Below are positions 1 to 9,899 of a stretch of 64,000 bases of DNA, one piece after another; the stretch's first letter is position 1, and each line of letters begins with the position of its first letter. A model generated the notes under the pieces. That model did not search any database, was not told where the DNA came from, and saw only the letters and a list, made by a program, of their open reading frames with translations. This DNA is from Saccharothrix sp. NRRL B-16348 (GTDB lineage Bacteria; Actinomycetota; Actinomycetes; Mycobacteriales; Pseudonocardiaceae): assembly GCF_001280085.1 (NCBI RefSeq), contig NZ_LGED01000270.1, positions 56,150 through 120,149 of the forward strand. Reading direction: 5' to 3'. The position numbers were made by a program, and so were the translations under genes.

Positions 1-49
1 CCAGGGTGCCGGGACGGTCCGGGAGCTGGACCCGGATCAGGAAGGACAC
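1..49 (-). CDS. ACT-domain protein, N-terminal fragment cut by window edge
   Basis: Only the first 16 codons are present (MSFLIRVQLPDRPGTL), read leftward from a GTG at 49-47. A Shine-Dalgarno GGAGG lies 8 bases upstream on the minus strand. The LPDRPGTL stretch is typical of the first strand and turn of ACT domains, which bind amino acids. A small ACT-domain gene divergent from gatC is common in actinobacteria. Bases 50-273 are the shared divergent promoter region; a possible -10 for gatC, TAAAAT, is at 159-164. The rest of the protein and its ligand cannot be seen. Confidence 0.6.
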   Translation of the reverse strand, partial: MSFLIRVQLPDRPGTL

Positions 50-273
50 GGTGCACGCCTCCAAGGCTGTGGTGGAGCATCGAGGTGGAAACTCGCCGGT
101 CGATGATTCTCGCAGACGCAGCTTCGCTTTCCGACCCACCAGGGGCGTTGCGCACGGGTAAAATCGCGCACCCCCGCGCGCGAGCGCGGGCAACCCGGTC
201 GGAGGTCGGCCTGACCAGCCAATAGACTCGGCAGGTCCCAAATCCGAAAAACCGACCCACGGGGGTTGACGAG

Positions 274-569
274 GTGCCCAGCATCTCCCGCGACGAGGTC
301 GCGCACCTGGCCCGCTTGGCGAGGCTCGCCGTCACCGACGACGAGCTGGACCTGTTCGCCGGCCAGTTGGACGTGATCCTGCAGTCGGTGGCCACGGTGG
401 GCGACATCGCCACCGCGGACATCCCGCCCACTTCGCACGCCGTTCCGCTGACCAACGTGTTCCGCGAGGACGTGGTGCGTCCCAGCCTCGGTCAGCAGCA
501 GGCGCTCGCGGGCGCCCCCGCCGCCGAGGACGGCCGCTTCCGCGTGCCCCGCATCCTGGGGGAGGAAGC

Positions 570-573
<4 letters not shown>
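274..573 (+). CDS. gatC: Asp/Glu-tRNA amidotransferase subunit C
   Basis: This 99-residue protein has the usual GatC length. It opens with [20 protein letters not shown], the helical start of the family, and carries the later DVV-P lead into a proline-rich tail. GatC holds GatA and GatB together in the GatCAB enzyme, which amidates Glu-tRNA(Gln) and Asp-tRNA(Asn) in the cytoplasm. The GTG start at 274 follows GGGGG about 9 bases upstream. The stop overlaps the gatA ATG by four bases (ATGA), so the two are translationally coupled. Confidence 0.95.
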
Positions 574-2080
<1,507 letters not shown>

Positions 2081-2084
<4 letters not shown>

Positions 2085-2272
2085 AGCGGGCGCGGACGGT
2101 CCTCGCGCTCGTGGGCGCCGCGGGTGCGGCCACCAGCGCGTTCTCCACGTTGAAGTCGGCTCGCGGCAAGAACGACAAGCTCGCCCTGGCCAACGCGGTG
2201 GCGAGCATCCTGGTGGCGATCACGGGCGCGGCGCTGGCCGTGCGGGGTCTGCGGAAGGACGGGAAGGCATGA
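2081..2272 (+). CDS. small two-segment membrane protein inside the gat operon
   Basis: This 63-residue protein lies between gatA and gatB with four-base overlaps at both ends (GTGA at 2081, ATGA at 2269), so it should be co-translated with the amidotransferase. It has a basic N-terminus (MKRAR), a hydrophobic stretch at about residues 7-22, a charged linker SARGKNDKL, and a second hydrophobic stretch at about residues 36-55 ending in basic residues (RGLRKDGKA). This suggests one or two membrane helices. I do not recognise a family. Its codon use matches its neighbours, so I take it as a real gene of unknown role. Confidence 0.7.
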
Positions 2273-3771
2273 CGTCGGTGCACGAGCTGATGGACTACGC
2301 CGAGGTCATCGAGCGCTTCGACCCGGTGCTGGGGTTGGAGGTGCACGTCGAGCTGCACACCAACACGAAGATGTTCTGCGGCTGCGCGAACGTGTTCGGC
2401 GGCGAGCCGAACACGCAGGTCTGCCCGGTGTGCCTGGGCATGCCGGGCGCGCTGCCCGCGGTCAACGGCACGGCGGTGGAGTCGGCGATCCGGATCGGGT
2501 TGGCGCTCAACTGCGAGATCGCCGAGTGGTGCCGGTTCGCCCGGAAGAACTACTTCTACCCGGACATGCCGAAGAACTTCCAGACCTCGCAGTACGACGA
2601 GCCGATCGCGTTCAACGGCTTCCTGGACGTGACGCTGGACGACGGCTCGCTGTTCCGGGTCGAGATCGAGCGCGCGCACATGGAGGAGGACACCGGCAAG
2701 TCGCTGCACGTCGGCGGCTCGGACGGCCGCATCCACGGCGCGGAGCACTCGCTGCTGGACTACAACCGCGCCGGCGTGCCGCTGATCGAGATCGTCACCA
2801 AGATGATCCCGGGCACCGGTGAGCGGGCGCCCGAGGTGGCGCGCGCGTACGTGACGGCGCTGCGGGACCTGCTCAAGGCGCTCGACGTGTCCGACGTGCG
2901 GATGGACCAGGGCTCGCTGCGCTGCGACGCGAACGTGTCGCTGTCGCCGAAGACCACGGGTGAGCTGGGCACGCGCACCGAGACGAAGAACGTGAACTCG
3001 CTGCGCAGCGTCGAGCGGGCCGTGCGGTTCGAGATGACCCGCCAGGCGGCGGTGCTCGCGAACGGCGGTTCGGTCACCCAGGAGACCCGGCACTTCGACG
3101 AGTCGACGGGGTCCACCTCGCCGGGGCGCAAGAAGGAGACCGCGGAGGACTACCGGTACTTCCCGGAGCCGGACCTGGTGCCCATCGCGCCGTCGCGCGA
3201 GTGGGTGGAGGAGCTGCGCGGCACGCTGCCGGAGCTGCCGTGGGAGCGCCGCAAGCGGGTGCAGGAGGAGTGGTCGCTGACCGACGCCGAGCTGCGGGAC
3301 CTGGTCAACGCGGGTGCGGTGGACCTGGTGGCGGCCACGGTGGAGGCGGGCGCGACGCCGGCCGAGGCCAGGTCGTGGTGGGTGGCGTACCTGACGAAGG
3401 AGGCCAACGCCCGCGGTGTGGAGCTGGCCGAGCTCGGCATCACGCCGGCGCAGATCGCGCGGGTCGTCGGGCTGGTGAACGCCGGTGAGCTGACCAACAA
3501 GCTCGCCCGCGAGGTCGTCACCGGCGTGCTGGAGGGCGAGGGCGAGCCCGAGGCGGTCATCGAGGCGCGTGGCCTGAAGGTCGTCTCGGACGACTCCGCG
3601 TTGGAGAAGGCGGTGGACGAGGCGCTGGCGGCGCAGCCGGACGTGGCGGCGAAGATCCGCGACGGCAAGGTGGCGGCGGCCGGCGCGATCGTCGGCGCGG
3701 TGATGAAGGCGACGAAGGGTCAGGCGGACGCGAAGCGCGTGCGCGAGCTGATCATCGCCCGCTGTTCGTAG
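2269..3771 (+). CDS. gatB: Asp/Glu-tRNA amidotransferase subunit B
   Basis: The 500-residue GatB is the kinase-like subunit that activates the tRNA-bound carboxylate and carries the tRNA-binding tail. Family features seen are [20 protein letters not shown] and [15 protein letters not shown] (zinc cysteines) near the start, the core HMEEDTGKS and [12 protein letters not shown], and the helical YqeY-like C-terminal domain ending [18 protein letters not shown]. The ATG at 2269 overlaps the stop of the small membrane gene. An upstream in-frame start exists at 2074 but would run through that gene in another frame, so it is rejected. A terminator follows directly. Confidence 0.97.
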   Translation: MTSVHELMDYAEVIERFDPVLGLEVHVELHTNTKMFCGCANVFGGEPNTQVCPVCLGMPGALPAVNGTAVESAIRIGLALNCEIAEWCRFARKNYFYPDMPKNFQTSQYDEPIAFNGFLDVTLDDGSLFRVEIERAHMEEDTGKSLHVGGSDGRIHGAEHSLLDYNRAGVPLIEIVTKMIPGTGERAPEVARAYVTALRDLLKALDVSDVRMDQGSLRCDANVSLSPKTTGELGTRTETKNVNSLRSVERAVRFEMTRQAAVLANGGSVTQETRHFDESTGSTSPGRKKETAEDYRYFPEPDLVPIAPSREWVEELRGTLPELPWERRKRVQEEWSLTDAELRDLVNAGAVDLVAATVEAGATPAEARSWWVAYLTKEANARGVELAELGITPAQIARVVGLVNAGELTNKLAREVVTGVLEGEGEPEAVIEARGLKVVSDDSALEKAVDEALAAQPDVAAKIRDGKVAAAGAIVGAVMKATKGQADAKRVRELIIARCS

Positions 3772-3780
3772 GTGTCTGTT

Positions 3781-3828
3781 CGGCGGTGGGGCGGTGCCGC
3801 GGTCGCGGTGCCGCCCCACCGCCGTTTT
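3781..3828 (+). terminator. rho-independent terminator of the gat operon
   Basis: A perfect 14-bp stem, CGGCGGTGGGGCGG at 3781-3794 with its complement at 3811-3824, closes a 16-base loop and is followed by TTTT. It begins 9 bases after the gatB stop. Confidence 0.9.
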
Positions 3829-4018
3829 ATGTCCGTGAAACGGTGCGTCCACTCGCGACCGGTCCATTCGCGATTCGTCCTACTCGGACACCGTTGGTCA
3901 CCATTTCGGGACGGCCCGTGTCCGAACCGGAAATGACCGGAGTGTGATTCCACGTGGGCCGGACCACGTGGACTCGCCTTATTGCGGGCCCTGAGTGCCT
4001 GCACTCTGTTAACACGTT

Positions 4019-4053
4019 CGTCCGTTCGAGTGGTAACACTTTCCGAACGGACG
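4019..4053 (+). promoter_or_regulatory. inverted repeat in the leader of the repeat-peptide/CHAT operon
   Basis: Bases 3829-4240 (412 bases) hold no gene. They contain a perfect 10-bp inverted repeat, CGTCCGTTCG at 4019-4028 and CGAACGGACG at 4044-4053, with 15 bases between. Two CCACGTGG palindromes lie at 3950-3957 and 3964-3971. A possible -10 (TATATT, 4104-4109) lies downstream, with no convincing -35. The repeat is a candidate operator or hairpin; which factor acts on it cannot be seen. Confidence 0.45.
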
Positions 4054-4240
4054 CTCCCGTGCTGGTCAGCGAAGCTCAAGATCGACTTGTTGGTAGCTCT
4101 CGGTATATTTCCACCTCCCCAGGTGCGTCCATCTGTGTCAGGCTTGGGCCGTTCGGCAGGGCCGGGGGGCCACCGAAACGACCTGAATCAGCCGCCGAGG
4201 ATGCCCCGATCAGGGGTTCCGTTGTAGGGGAGGCAACGCC

Positions 4241-4522
4241 ATGACCCGAACTGACCGGAAGCTCGTCGCCGAGATCGACGTCATCGAGGACAAGATCGTC
4301 GACGAGGTCGCCGACACCGAGCAGACCACCACCGACCTGGTCGACGTCGGCGGGCTGGAGCCGACGGGCGGCCCGTACAAGCCGACCACCGACGACCCCG
4401 AGGTCGAGCGGATCCTGAAGCCGATGGGCGGCCCGTACAAGCCGACCGGCGACCCGGAGACCAACGGTGGCCCGTACAAGCCCACGACCGACGAGCCGGC
4501 GGCTGTCACCCAGACGAAGTAA
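4241..4522 (+). CDS. 93-residue peptide with three GGPYKPT repeats (candidate CHAT partner)
   Basis: I do not recognise this protein. The first 40 residues are acidic and possibly helical (EIDVIEDKIVDEVAD). The second half carries three exact GGPYKPT motifs, at residues 43-49, 63-69 and 76-82, separated by acidic linkers (TTDDPEVERILKPM, GDPETN) and ending in a short acidic tail. It has no signal peptide, no cysteine and no membrane segment. A strong Shine-Dalgarno GGGGAGG lies 7 bases before the ATG. It is followed 86 bases later by a TPR-CHAT protein. The repeated motif in a disordered acidic tail would suit a protease substrate, a multivalent ligand or a precursor peptide; this is inference. 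Only the ORF, its repeats and its neighbour are observed. Confidence 0.8.
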   Translation: MTRTDRKLVAEIDVIEDKIVDEVADTEQTTTDLVDVGGLEPTGGPYKPTTDDPEVERILKPMGGPYKPTGDPETNGGPYKPTTDEPAAVTQTK

Positions 4523-4556
4523 TACCGGTCACCGACAATCACGGTGACGTCACACT

Positions 4557-4587
4557 GAATGCCGTCGGCCACCGGCCGGCGGCATTC
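4557..4587 (+). terminator. strong hairpin between the repeat peptide and the CHAT gene
   Basis: GAATGCCG and CGGCATTC (4557-4564, 4580-4587) enclose CGGCC-ACC-GGCCG, giving a 14-pair stem with one T-G pair. A smaller hairpin, GTCACCG/CGGTGAC, is at 4528-4548. There is no U-tract, so it may be a partial terminator or an RNA-stability element. Either would leave more peptide message than CHAT message. Confidence 0.5.
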
Positions 4588-4608
4588 CTCTGCCGCTTGT
4601 GATCTCAT

Positions 4609-7230
4609 ATGACCGTGCCTGGCGAATCGCGTGGCCCCTCCGGACCGGATCACGCCGTCACCCGGGCCCGGCAGTTGCACCGCAGCGCGTTGGACGCGGC
4701 CACCGCCGACCGCCACCCGTCCGCCATCCGGCAGATGCGCCGGGGCCTGGCGCTGCTGGAGACCCCCGGGATCGACCCCCAGGAACGGCTCGAAGTCCGC
4801 ACGCGGCTGCGGAACACGCTCGCGTTCTGCCTCGCCGAGACGGGCAAGGTCGACGACGGCCTCACCCAGCTCGCGGGCGTCGACGCCGAGCTCGCCGGGC
4901 TGCGGGACGAGGAGCTGCGCGCGCACCTGTCCACGCTGGTCAACCTCAACCGCGCGGCCCTGCTGTGCCGGGTCGGCCGCATCGACGAGGGCATCGCCCA
5001 GCTCGACCGGGAGATCGAGCGCAGCGCGCGCCGCCTGCCCGCGCACGCCGACCCCGAGGCCGTCGACCTGCTCGCGCTGGCCCTGTCCAACCGGGGCAAC
5101 GCGCACGGCGAGGTGCACCGCTACGACAAGGCCGCGCGGGACCTCGACCGCGCGGTCGAGCTCGCCGACGCGCACGGCCTGCCGCTGCGCGCCGCGATCG
5201 CCAAGCACGCGTTGGGCAACGCGGTGCAGCGCGCGGGCGACATCCCGGCCGCCCTGCGCCACTACCACGAGGCCAACCGGGCGTTCCAGGAACTCGAGCC
5301 GGGCCTGCTGCTGCGCCTGCGGATCGACCAGGCCGAGGCGATGATCAGCGTCGGCCTGGCCGACGAGGCGGGCCGGCTGCTGGACGAGGTGCTGCCGGAG
5401 CTGCGCCGCCAGCGCATCGGGCAGGACGTCGCCGAGGCCGAGCTGTTCCGCGCGGCGGCGGCGTTGCAGGACGGTGACCTCGTGCTGGCCCGGCGGATGG
5501 CGACCTCGGCGCAGCGCAAGCTGGTGGGGCGCGGCAGCCCGGCGTGGGCGGCGGTGGCGGGGCTGATCGCGTTGCGGGTGGACGTGGTCCGCACGCTCGG
5601 CTCGCGGCGCCCGGTCGCCGGGGTGGTGCGGCGGGCGGTCGAGCTGTCCGCGGAGCTGGCCGGGCTGAAGCTGCACGACCAGGCGGCGTTCGCGCTGGTG
5701 CTGGCCGCCCGGTTGGAGATCGGCCGCGGCGACCCGGACCGGGGCGCCGACCTGCTGCGCAGCGTGCCCAAGACGCGCCGGATCACGCCGATCGACCACC
5801 GGATGCTGCTGCGGCTGTGCCGGGCGGAGCTGGCGCTGGCCCGCGGCAACCAGCGGGTGGCGTTGGCGCAGGCCAAGGCGGGCCTGGCCGAGCTGGGCCG
5901 GATGCGGGACCGGCTCGGCGGGCTGGAACTGGTGTCCGGCACCGCCGTGCACGGCCGTGAGCTGGGCGAACTCGCCGTGCGGCTGGTGCTGGGCGGCCGG
6001 GACTCGGCGGCCAACGCCAAGCGCCTGTTCACCTGGCTGGAGCGCACCAGGGCCCAGCTGTACCGGTACGACCCGGCCGCGTCCACTGTGGATTCCGAGC
6101 TGGGCGAGCGGATCGCCGAGGTGCGCACGCTGAGCCGGGCGCTGCTGCGGGCCCGCCTCGACGGCCTGCCGACGGCGGAGCTGGAGTCGCGGCTCAAGGC
6201 GAGCCAGCGCGCCGCCACCCGGATGGGCTGGAGCGCCAGCCCGTGGGGCACGCCGCGCCCGGTCGTCACGCCGGACGAGGTGCTGTCCCGGCTCGGCGGG
6301 CGGGCGATGGTGAGCTTCGCGGTGTCCGGCGACGAGCTGATCGCCGTGGTGTTCGCCGGCGCACGCGTGCGCATGGTGCGCCTGGGGTCGGCCGCCGACG
6401 CCACCGAGGGCGCGCGCCGCCTGCACGCCGACCTCAACGCGCTCGCGCCCGACCACCTGCCGTCGCCGCTGGTGGAGGTCATCTCGGCGTCCGCGCGCCG
6501 GGAGGCGGAGAAGCTGGACCGGCTGCTGCTGCGCCCGCTGGCGCCGATGATCGGCGACCGGGCGCTCGTCGTGGTGCCGACCGGCGCGCTGTACGTGGTG
6601 CCGTGGGGTGTGCTGCCGACGTGCGCGAACCGGCCGACGACCGCGGTGCCGTCGGCCACCGCGTGGGTGTCGGCGATCCGCGAGGAACGCGCCGAGGTCG
6701 ACGGGGTGCTGCTGGTGCGCGGACCGGGGTTGCAGGCCGCGCAGGGCGAGATCGACCGGCTCGCGGGCTACCACGGCGACGCGAAGCTGCTCGGTGTCGA
6801 GGAGGCCAAGGTCGGCGCGGTGCTGGAGGCGTTGGACGGGGTCGAGCTGGCGCACATCGCCGCGCACGGCGAGCACGAGCCGGAGAACGCGCTGTTCTCC
6901 CGGCTGGAGCTGGTGGACGGCGCGATGTTCGCGCACGAGATCGGCCGGGTGCGCCGCCCGCCGCACCAGGTCGTGCTGGCCGCGTGCGAGCTGGCGCTGA
7001 ACCGGGTGCGGCCGGGCGACGAGCCGCTCGGGTTCGCGGGCGCGTTGCTGGCCGGCGGCGCGCGGACGGTGATCGCCGCGTCCAGCCGGGTCGGCGACCA
7101 GCCGTCGGCGGCGGCGATGGCCGACTTCCACCGCAACCTCGCGGGCGGCGCGTCGCCCGCGGTGGCGCTCGCCGAGGCGGTCGCCGTCGACCCGCTGCGC
7201 CGCCCGTTCGTGTGCCTGGGTTCGGGCTAG
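4609..7230 (+). CDS. TPR-CHAT protein, caspase-like cysteine peptidase fold
   Basis: The 873-residue protein has an N-terminal and middle region of tetratricopeptide-type helical repeats (about residues 15-450, for example LANRGNAHGEVHRYDKAARDLDRA). A C-terminal CHAT domain spans about residues 570-873. The caspase-like dyad is visible: His753 in AHIAAHGEHE and Cys793 in VVLAACELALN. The expected follow-on GDEPLGFAGALLAGGARTVI and terminal RRPFVCLGSG are present, so the peptidase looks intact. CHAT proteins are cysteine peptidases related to separase and caspase; examples act in CRISPR-linked and gasdermin-linked defence. There is no signal peptide, so it is cytoplasmic. No Shine-Dalgarno precedes the ATG. 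The adjacent repeat peptide is the obvious candidate substrate or ligand (inference). Confidence 0.88.
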   Translation: MTVPGESRGPSGPDHAVTRARQLHRSALDAATADRHPSAIRQMRRGLALLETPGIDPQERLEVRTRLRNTLAFCLAETGKVDDGLTQLAGVDAELAGLRDEELRAHLSTLVNLNRAALLCRVGRIDEGIAQLDREIERSARRLPAHADPEAVDLLALALSNRGNAHGEVHRYDKAARDLDRAVELADAHGLPLRAAIAKHALGNAVQRAGDIPAALRHYHEANRAFQELEPGLLLRLRIDQAEAMISVGLADEAGRLLDEVLPELRRQRIGQDVAEAELFRAAAALQDGDLVLARRMATSAQRKLVGRGSPAWAAVAGLIALRVDVVRTLGSRRPVAGVVRRAVELSAELAGLKLHDQAAFALVLAARLEIGRGDPDRGADLLRSVPKTRRITPIDHRMLLRLCRAELALARGNQRVALAQAKAGLAELGRMRDRLGGLELVSGTAVHGRELGELAVRLVLGGRDSAANAKRLFTWLERTRAQLYRYDPAASTVDSELGERIAEVRTLSRALLRARLDGLPTAELESRLKASQRAATRMGWSASPWGTPRPVVTPDEVLSRLGGRAMVSFAVSGDELIAVVFAGARVRMVRLGSAADATEGARRLHADLNALAPDHLPSPLVEVISASARREAEKLDRLLLRPLAPMIGDRALVVVPTGALYVVPWGVLPTCANRPTTAVPSATAWVSAIREERAEVDGVLLVRGPGLQAAQGEIDRLAGYHGDAKLLGVEEAKVGAVLEALDGVELAHIAAHGEHEPENALFSRLELVDGAMFAHEIGRVRRPPHQVVLAACELALNRVRPGDEPLGFAGALLAGGARTVIAASSRVGDQPSAAAMADFHRNLAGGASPAVALAEAVAVDPLRRPFVCLGSG

Positions 7231-7325
7231 TGGAATTGACCAGCCGTTCGACCGGTTGACCGGGATCACCCGCACCCACTAGTCAGGGTGGAGGAGTTCT
7301 TCGGCGATCACCCCAAGGGGGCCCG

Positions 7326-9794
7326 GTGCGCTGGTTGACGCTCACGGTGCTGTTGCTGGCCACGATGACCACCCCCGCGACCGCCGCGCCCGCGGTCGGC
7401 CGGGCGCACGAGCCGGGCAACGGTCCCGAGCGCAACCAGGTCGCCGCCGTCGACCCGCCGCTGCACGCCACCGCGCGCGGCGACAACTGGCCCGACGCCA
7501 ACCCCGGCTACCCGCGCCGCACGCTGCTGCGCGGCTACCCGGAGGACCCGGCCGACCGGGCGATCAAGCTCGGCCTCGCGCCGTACCACGCGCTCGCGCC
7601 GCGGCTCAACGACCTGCAACGGCGCAGCGACCGGGTGTCCGTCGAGGTCGTCGGCCGGTCGACGGCGGGCCGCGACCTCTACCTGGTCACGCTCACCGCG
7701 CCGGAGAGCCCCGCGGAGACCCGCAGGCAGGACGCGTGGCGCGACAAGATCGAGAACGACCCGACCGCCGCCGCCCGCGACATCTTCCTCCGCACCGGCT
7801 ACAAGGCGCCGGTGTGGATCAACGCCAACATCCACGGCGACGAGTGGGAGGGCACCGACGGCGCGCTGCGCGTGCTCGAAGACCTCGCCTTCGACCCGGC
7901 CGCGCGGGACTTCCTGCGCCGCCACCGGGTCTACGTGAACCTGACCGCGAACCCGGACGGGCGAGTGGCCGGCACGCGCGCCAACGGGCACGGCTTCGAC
8001 CTCAACCGCGACTTCGTCACGTCGTCGCAGCCGGAGTCGCGGGCGATGCGGGACGTCATTCAGCGCATCCAGCCGCTGCTGGTGCTCGACGAGCACGGGT
8101 ACGTGGCCAACACGCTGATCGAGCCGACCACGCCGCCGCACGGCCAGAACTACGACTTCGACCTCTACATCCGGCACGGCTACGCGGGCGGCCTGCGCAT
8201 GGAGGACGCCGTGCGGGCGCTCGGCCACCCCGAGGCGGCCACGCCGGAGATCCCGTTCCGCGACTACGAGCCGGGCGTGTGGGACGGCTGGGCGCCGATC
8301 TACACCGCCCAGTACTCGATGTACCACGGCGCGGTGTCCTACACGATCGAGATCCCCATGCGCGTGAACCGGACCGACTACACGACACAGCCGGTGACCG
8401 AGCTGCGGCGGCGTTCGGCGATCAACACGGACGTGGTCGAGGCGACGATCCGCAGCGCGCTCGCGTACGTGGGCGAACACCGGTCCGCCATGGTGGACAA
8501 CCAGATCGAGATGTTCCGCCGCGGCCTGGCGGGGGAGCCGCAGCGGGCCGTGCCGGACGGTTTCGTGCCCGGTTTCGGCCCCGAGGACCGGTACACCACG
8601 GAGTTCCCGCGTGCGTACGTCATCCCCGTGGGTGACGGGCAGCGGTCCGGGCAGGCCGCCGCACGGCTGGTCGACCACCTGGTGGCGCACGACGTGCGGG
8701 TGAAGCGGGCCGACCGGCCGTTCACGCTGGCCGGCCGCTCGTACCCGGCCGGGTCGTACGTGGTGGACCTGCACCAGCCGAAGCGGGCGCTGGCGAACGT
8801 GATGCTGGAGTCCGGTCGGGACATCTCCGACCAGGTGCCGGTCATGTACGACATCAGCGGCTGGAGCCACCGGCTGCTGTGGGGCGCGTCGGTGGACGTC
8901 GTACGGGACGGGCCGCTGACCGTGCGCGGGCGCGAGGTGGCGGCGGCGTCACCCACGGGTTCGGTGGACGTGCCCGCCGGCCGTGACCTGGCGCTCGCGT
9001 TGGCCGACGGCAAGGACGTGTCGGCGGTGAACGACCTGCTCGCGCGGGGGATCGGGCTGCTCCGGCAGGACGACGGCACGATCGTGGTGCCCGCGTCGGC
9101 GCGGTCGGCGGCCGAGGAGGTGTCGGACCGGTACGGCGCGCGGTTCACCCCGGCGGTGCCGGGCGGCGCGCCGCTGCGGCGTCCCGTGGTGGCGGGCGCG
9201 GTGGCCGCCGACGAGCTGAAGGCCTTGCGGGACATGGGTTTCGACGTGCGGCCGGTGTCGACGGCGGTGCTGGACAACGGGTTCGACCTGTCCGGGGTCG
9301 ACGTGCTGCTCGTGTCGTCGGGGTTGCGGTACGACCAGCTCGGCGCGCCGGCCAAGGCTGCGGTGGACGGGTTCCTGGCGCGCGGTGGCGTGGTGACGCG
9401 CGGCGCGACGGGCGTGCGGTTCAACGCCGACGCCGGGGTGCTGCCGGTGCGCGCGGTCGCGGGCCGGGAGGACGCGAACGGCGTCGTGTCGGTCGTCGAC
9501 GAGGCGGGCGCGGTCGGCCACTCGTTCGTCTACGCGCCGTACTGGTTCACCGACCTCGGGCCGGGCGTCGGCGCGCGGCAGCGGTACCAGGGCCTGGTGG
9601 CCGGGCACTGGGCGACCCGCCCGGACGGCTCCGGTGGCAGCGCGGCGGCGGCCGGTCAGGCGGCGGTGGTGGCGGGCACGTCGCCGCGGGGCGCGCGGGC
9701 GGTGCTGTTCGGCACCGAACCGCTGTTCCGCGACCACCCGAAGGGCCTGTACTGGCAGGTGGCGGACGCCATCTACCGCACCACGGCACCCTGA
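7326..9794 (+). CDS. secreted M14-family zinc carboxypeptidase
   Basis: The 822-residue protein begins with a Sec signal peptide (MRWLTLTVLLLATMTTPATAAPA, cleavage near residue 21). The M14 metallopeptidase domain (about residues 80-390) has zinc ligands His170 and Glu173 in NIHGDEWEGT, His257 in LDEHGYV, and probable catalytic Glu342 in YTIEIPM. About 430 further residues follow, with a fold resembling a glutamine-amidotransferase-like domain (VDVLLVSSGLRYDQLG and FLARGGVVTRGA). It should trim C-terminal residues from extracellular peptides; the substrate is unknown. The GTG at 7326 follows AAGGGGG. It stands alone, convergent with the next gene. Confidence 0.88.
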   Translation: MRWLTLTVLLLATMTTPATAAPAVGRAHEPGNGPERNQVAAVDPPLHATARGDNWPDANPGYPRRTLLRGYPEDPADRAIKLGLAPYHALAPRLNDLQRRSDRVSVEVVGRSTAGRDLYLVTLTAPESPAETRRQDAWRDKIENDPTAAARDIFLRTGYKAPVWINANIHGDEWEGTDGALRVLEDLAFDPAARDFLRRHRVYVNLTANPDGRVAGTRANGHGFDLNRDFVTSSQPESRAMRDVIQRIQPLLVLDEHGYVANTLIEPTTPPHGQNYDFDLYIRHGYAGGLRMEDAVRALGHPEAATPEIPFRDYEPGVWDGWAPIYTAQYSMYHGAVSYTIEIPMRVNRTDYTTQPVTELRRRSAINTDVVEATIRSALAYVGEHRSAMVDNQIEMFRRGLAGEPQRAVPDGFVPGFGPEDRYTTEFPRAYVIPVGDGQRSGQAAARLVDHLVAHDVRVKRADRPFTLAGRSYPAGSYVVDLHQPKRALANVMLESGRDISDQVPVMYDISGWSHRLLWGASVDVVRDGPLTVRGREVAAASPTGSVDVPAGRDLALALADGKDVSAVNDLLARGIGLLRQDDGTIVVPASARSAAEEVSDRYGARFTPAVPGGAPLRRPVVAGAVAADELKALRDMGFDVRPVSTAVLDNGFDLSGVDVLLVSSGLRYDQLGAPAKAAVDGFLARGGVVTRGATGVRFNADAGVLPVRAVAGREDANGVVSVVDEAGAVGHSFVYAPYWFTDLGPGVGARQRYQGLVAGHWATRPDGSGGSAAAAGQAAVVAGTSPRGARAVLFGTEPLFRDHPKGLYWQVADAIYRTTAP

Positions 9795-9867
9795 CCCGAG
9801 CCCTGACCACTGTCGCCCTGAGGAGACCGCTGCCGCACTGCCCCGCCCAAGGCACCACCGCACTCGT

Positions 9868-9894
9868 CCCCGGCCGCCACCACGGCGGCCGGGG
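9868..9894. terminator. bidirectional terminator hairpin
   Basis: CCCCGGCCGCC at 9868-9878 pairs perfectly with 9884-9894 across a 5-base loop. It lies between the convergent M14 peptidase and the sugar-dehydrogenase-like gene and can serve both. There is no U-tract. Confidence 0.65.
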
Positions 9895-9899
9895 CCGCG

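Noticed and set aside
4210..7275. Very long open frame (over 1000 codons) antisense to the TPR-CHAT gene
   Set aside because: High-GC shadow frame, rich in Arg/Ala/Gly/His with no recognisable domain; the plus-strand protein has clear TPR and CHAT motifs.
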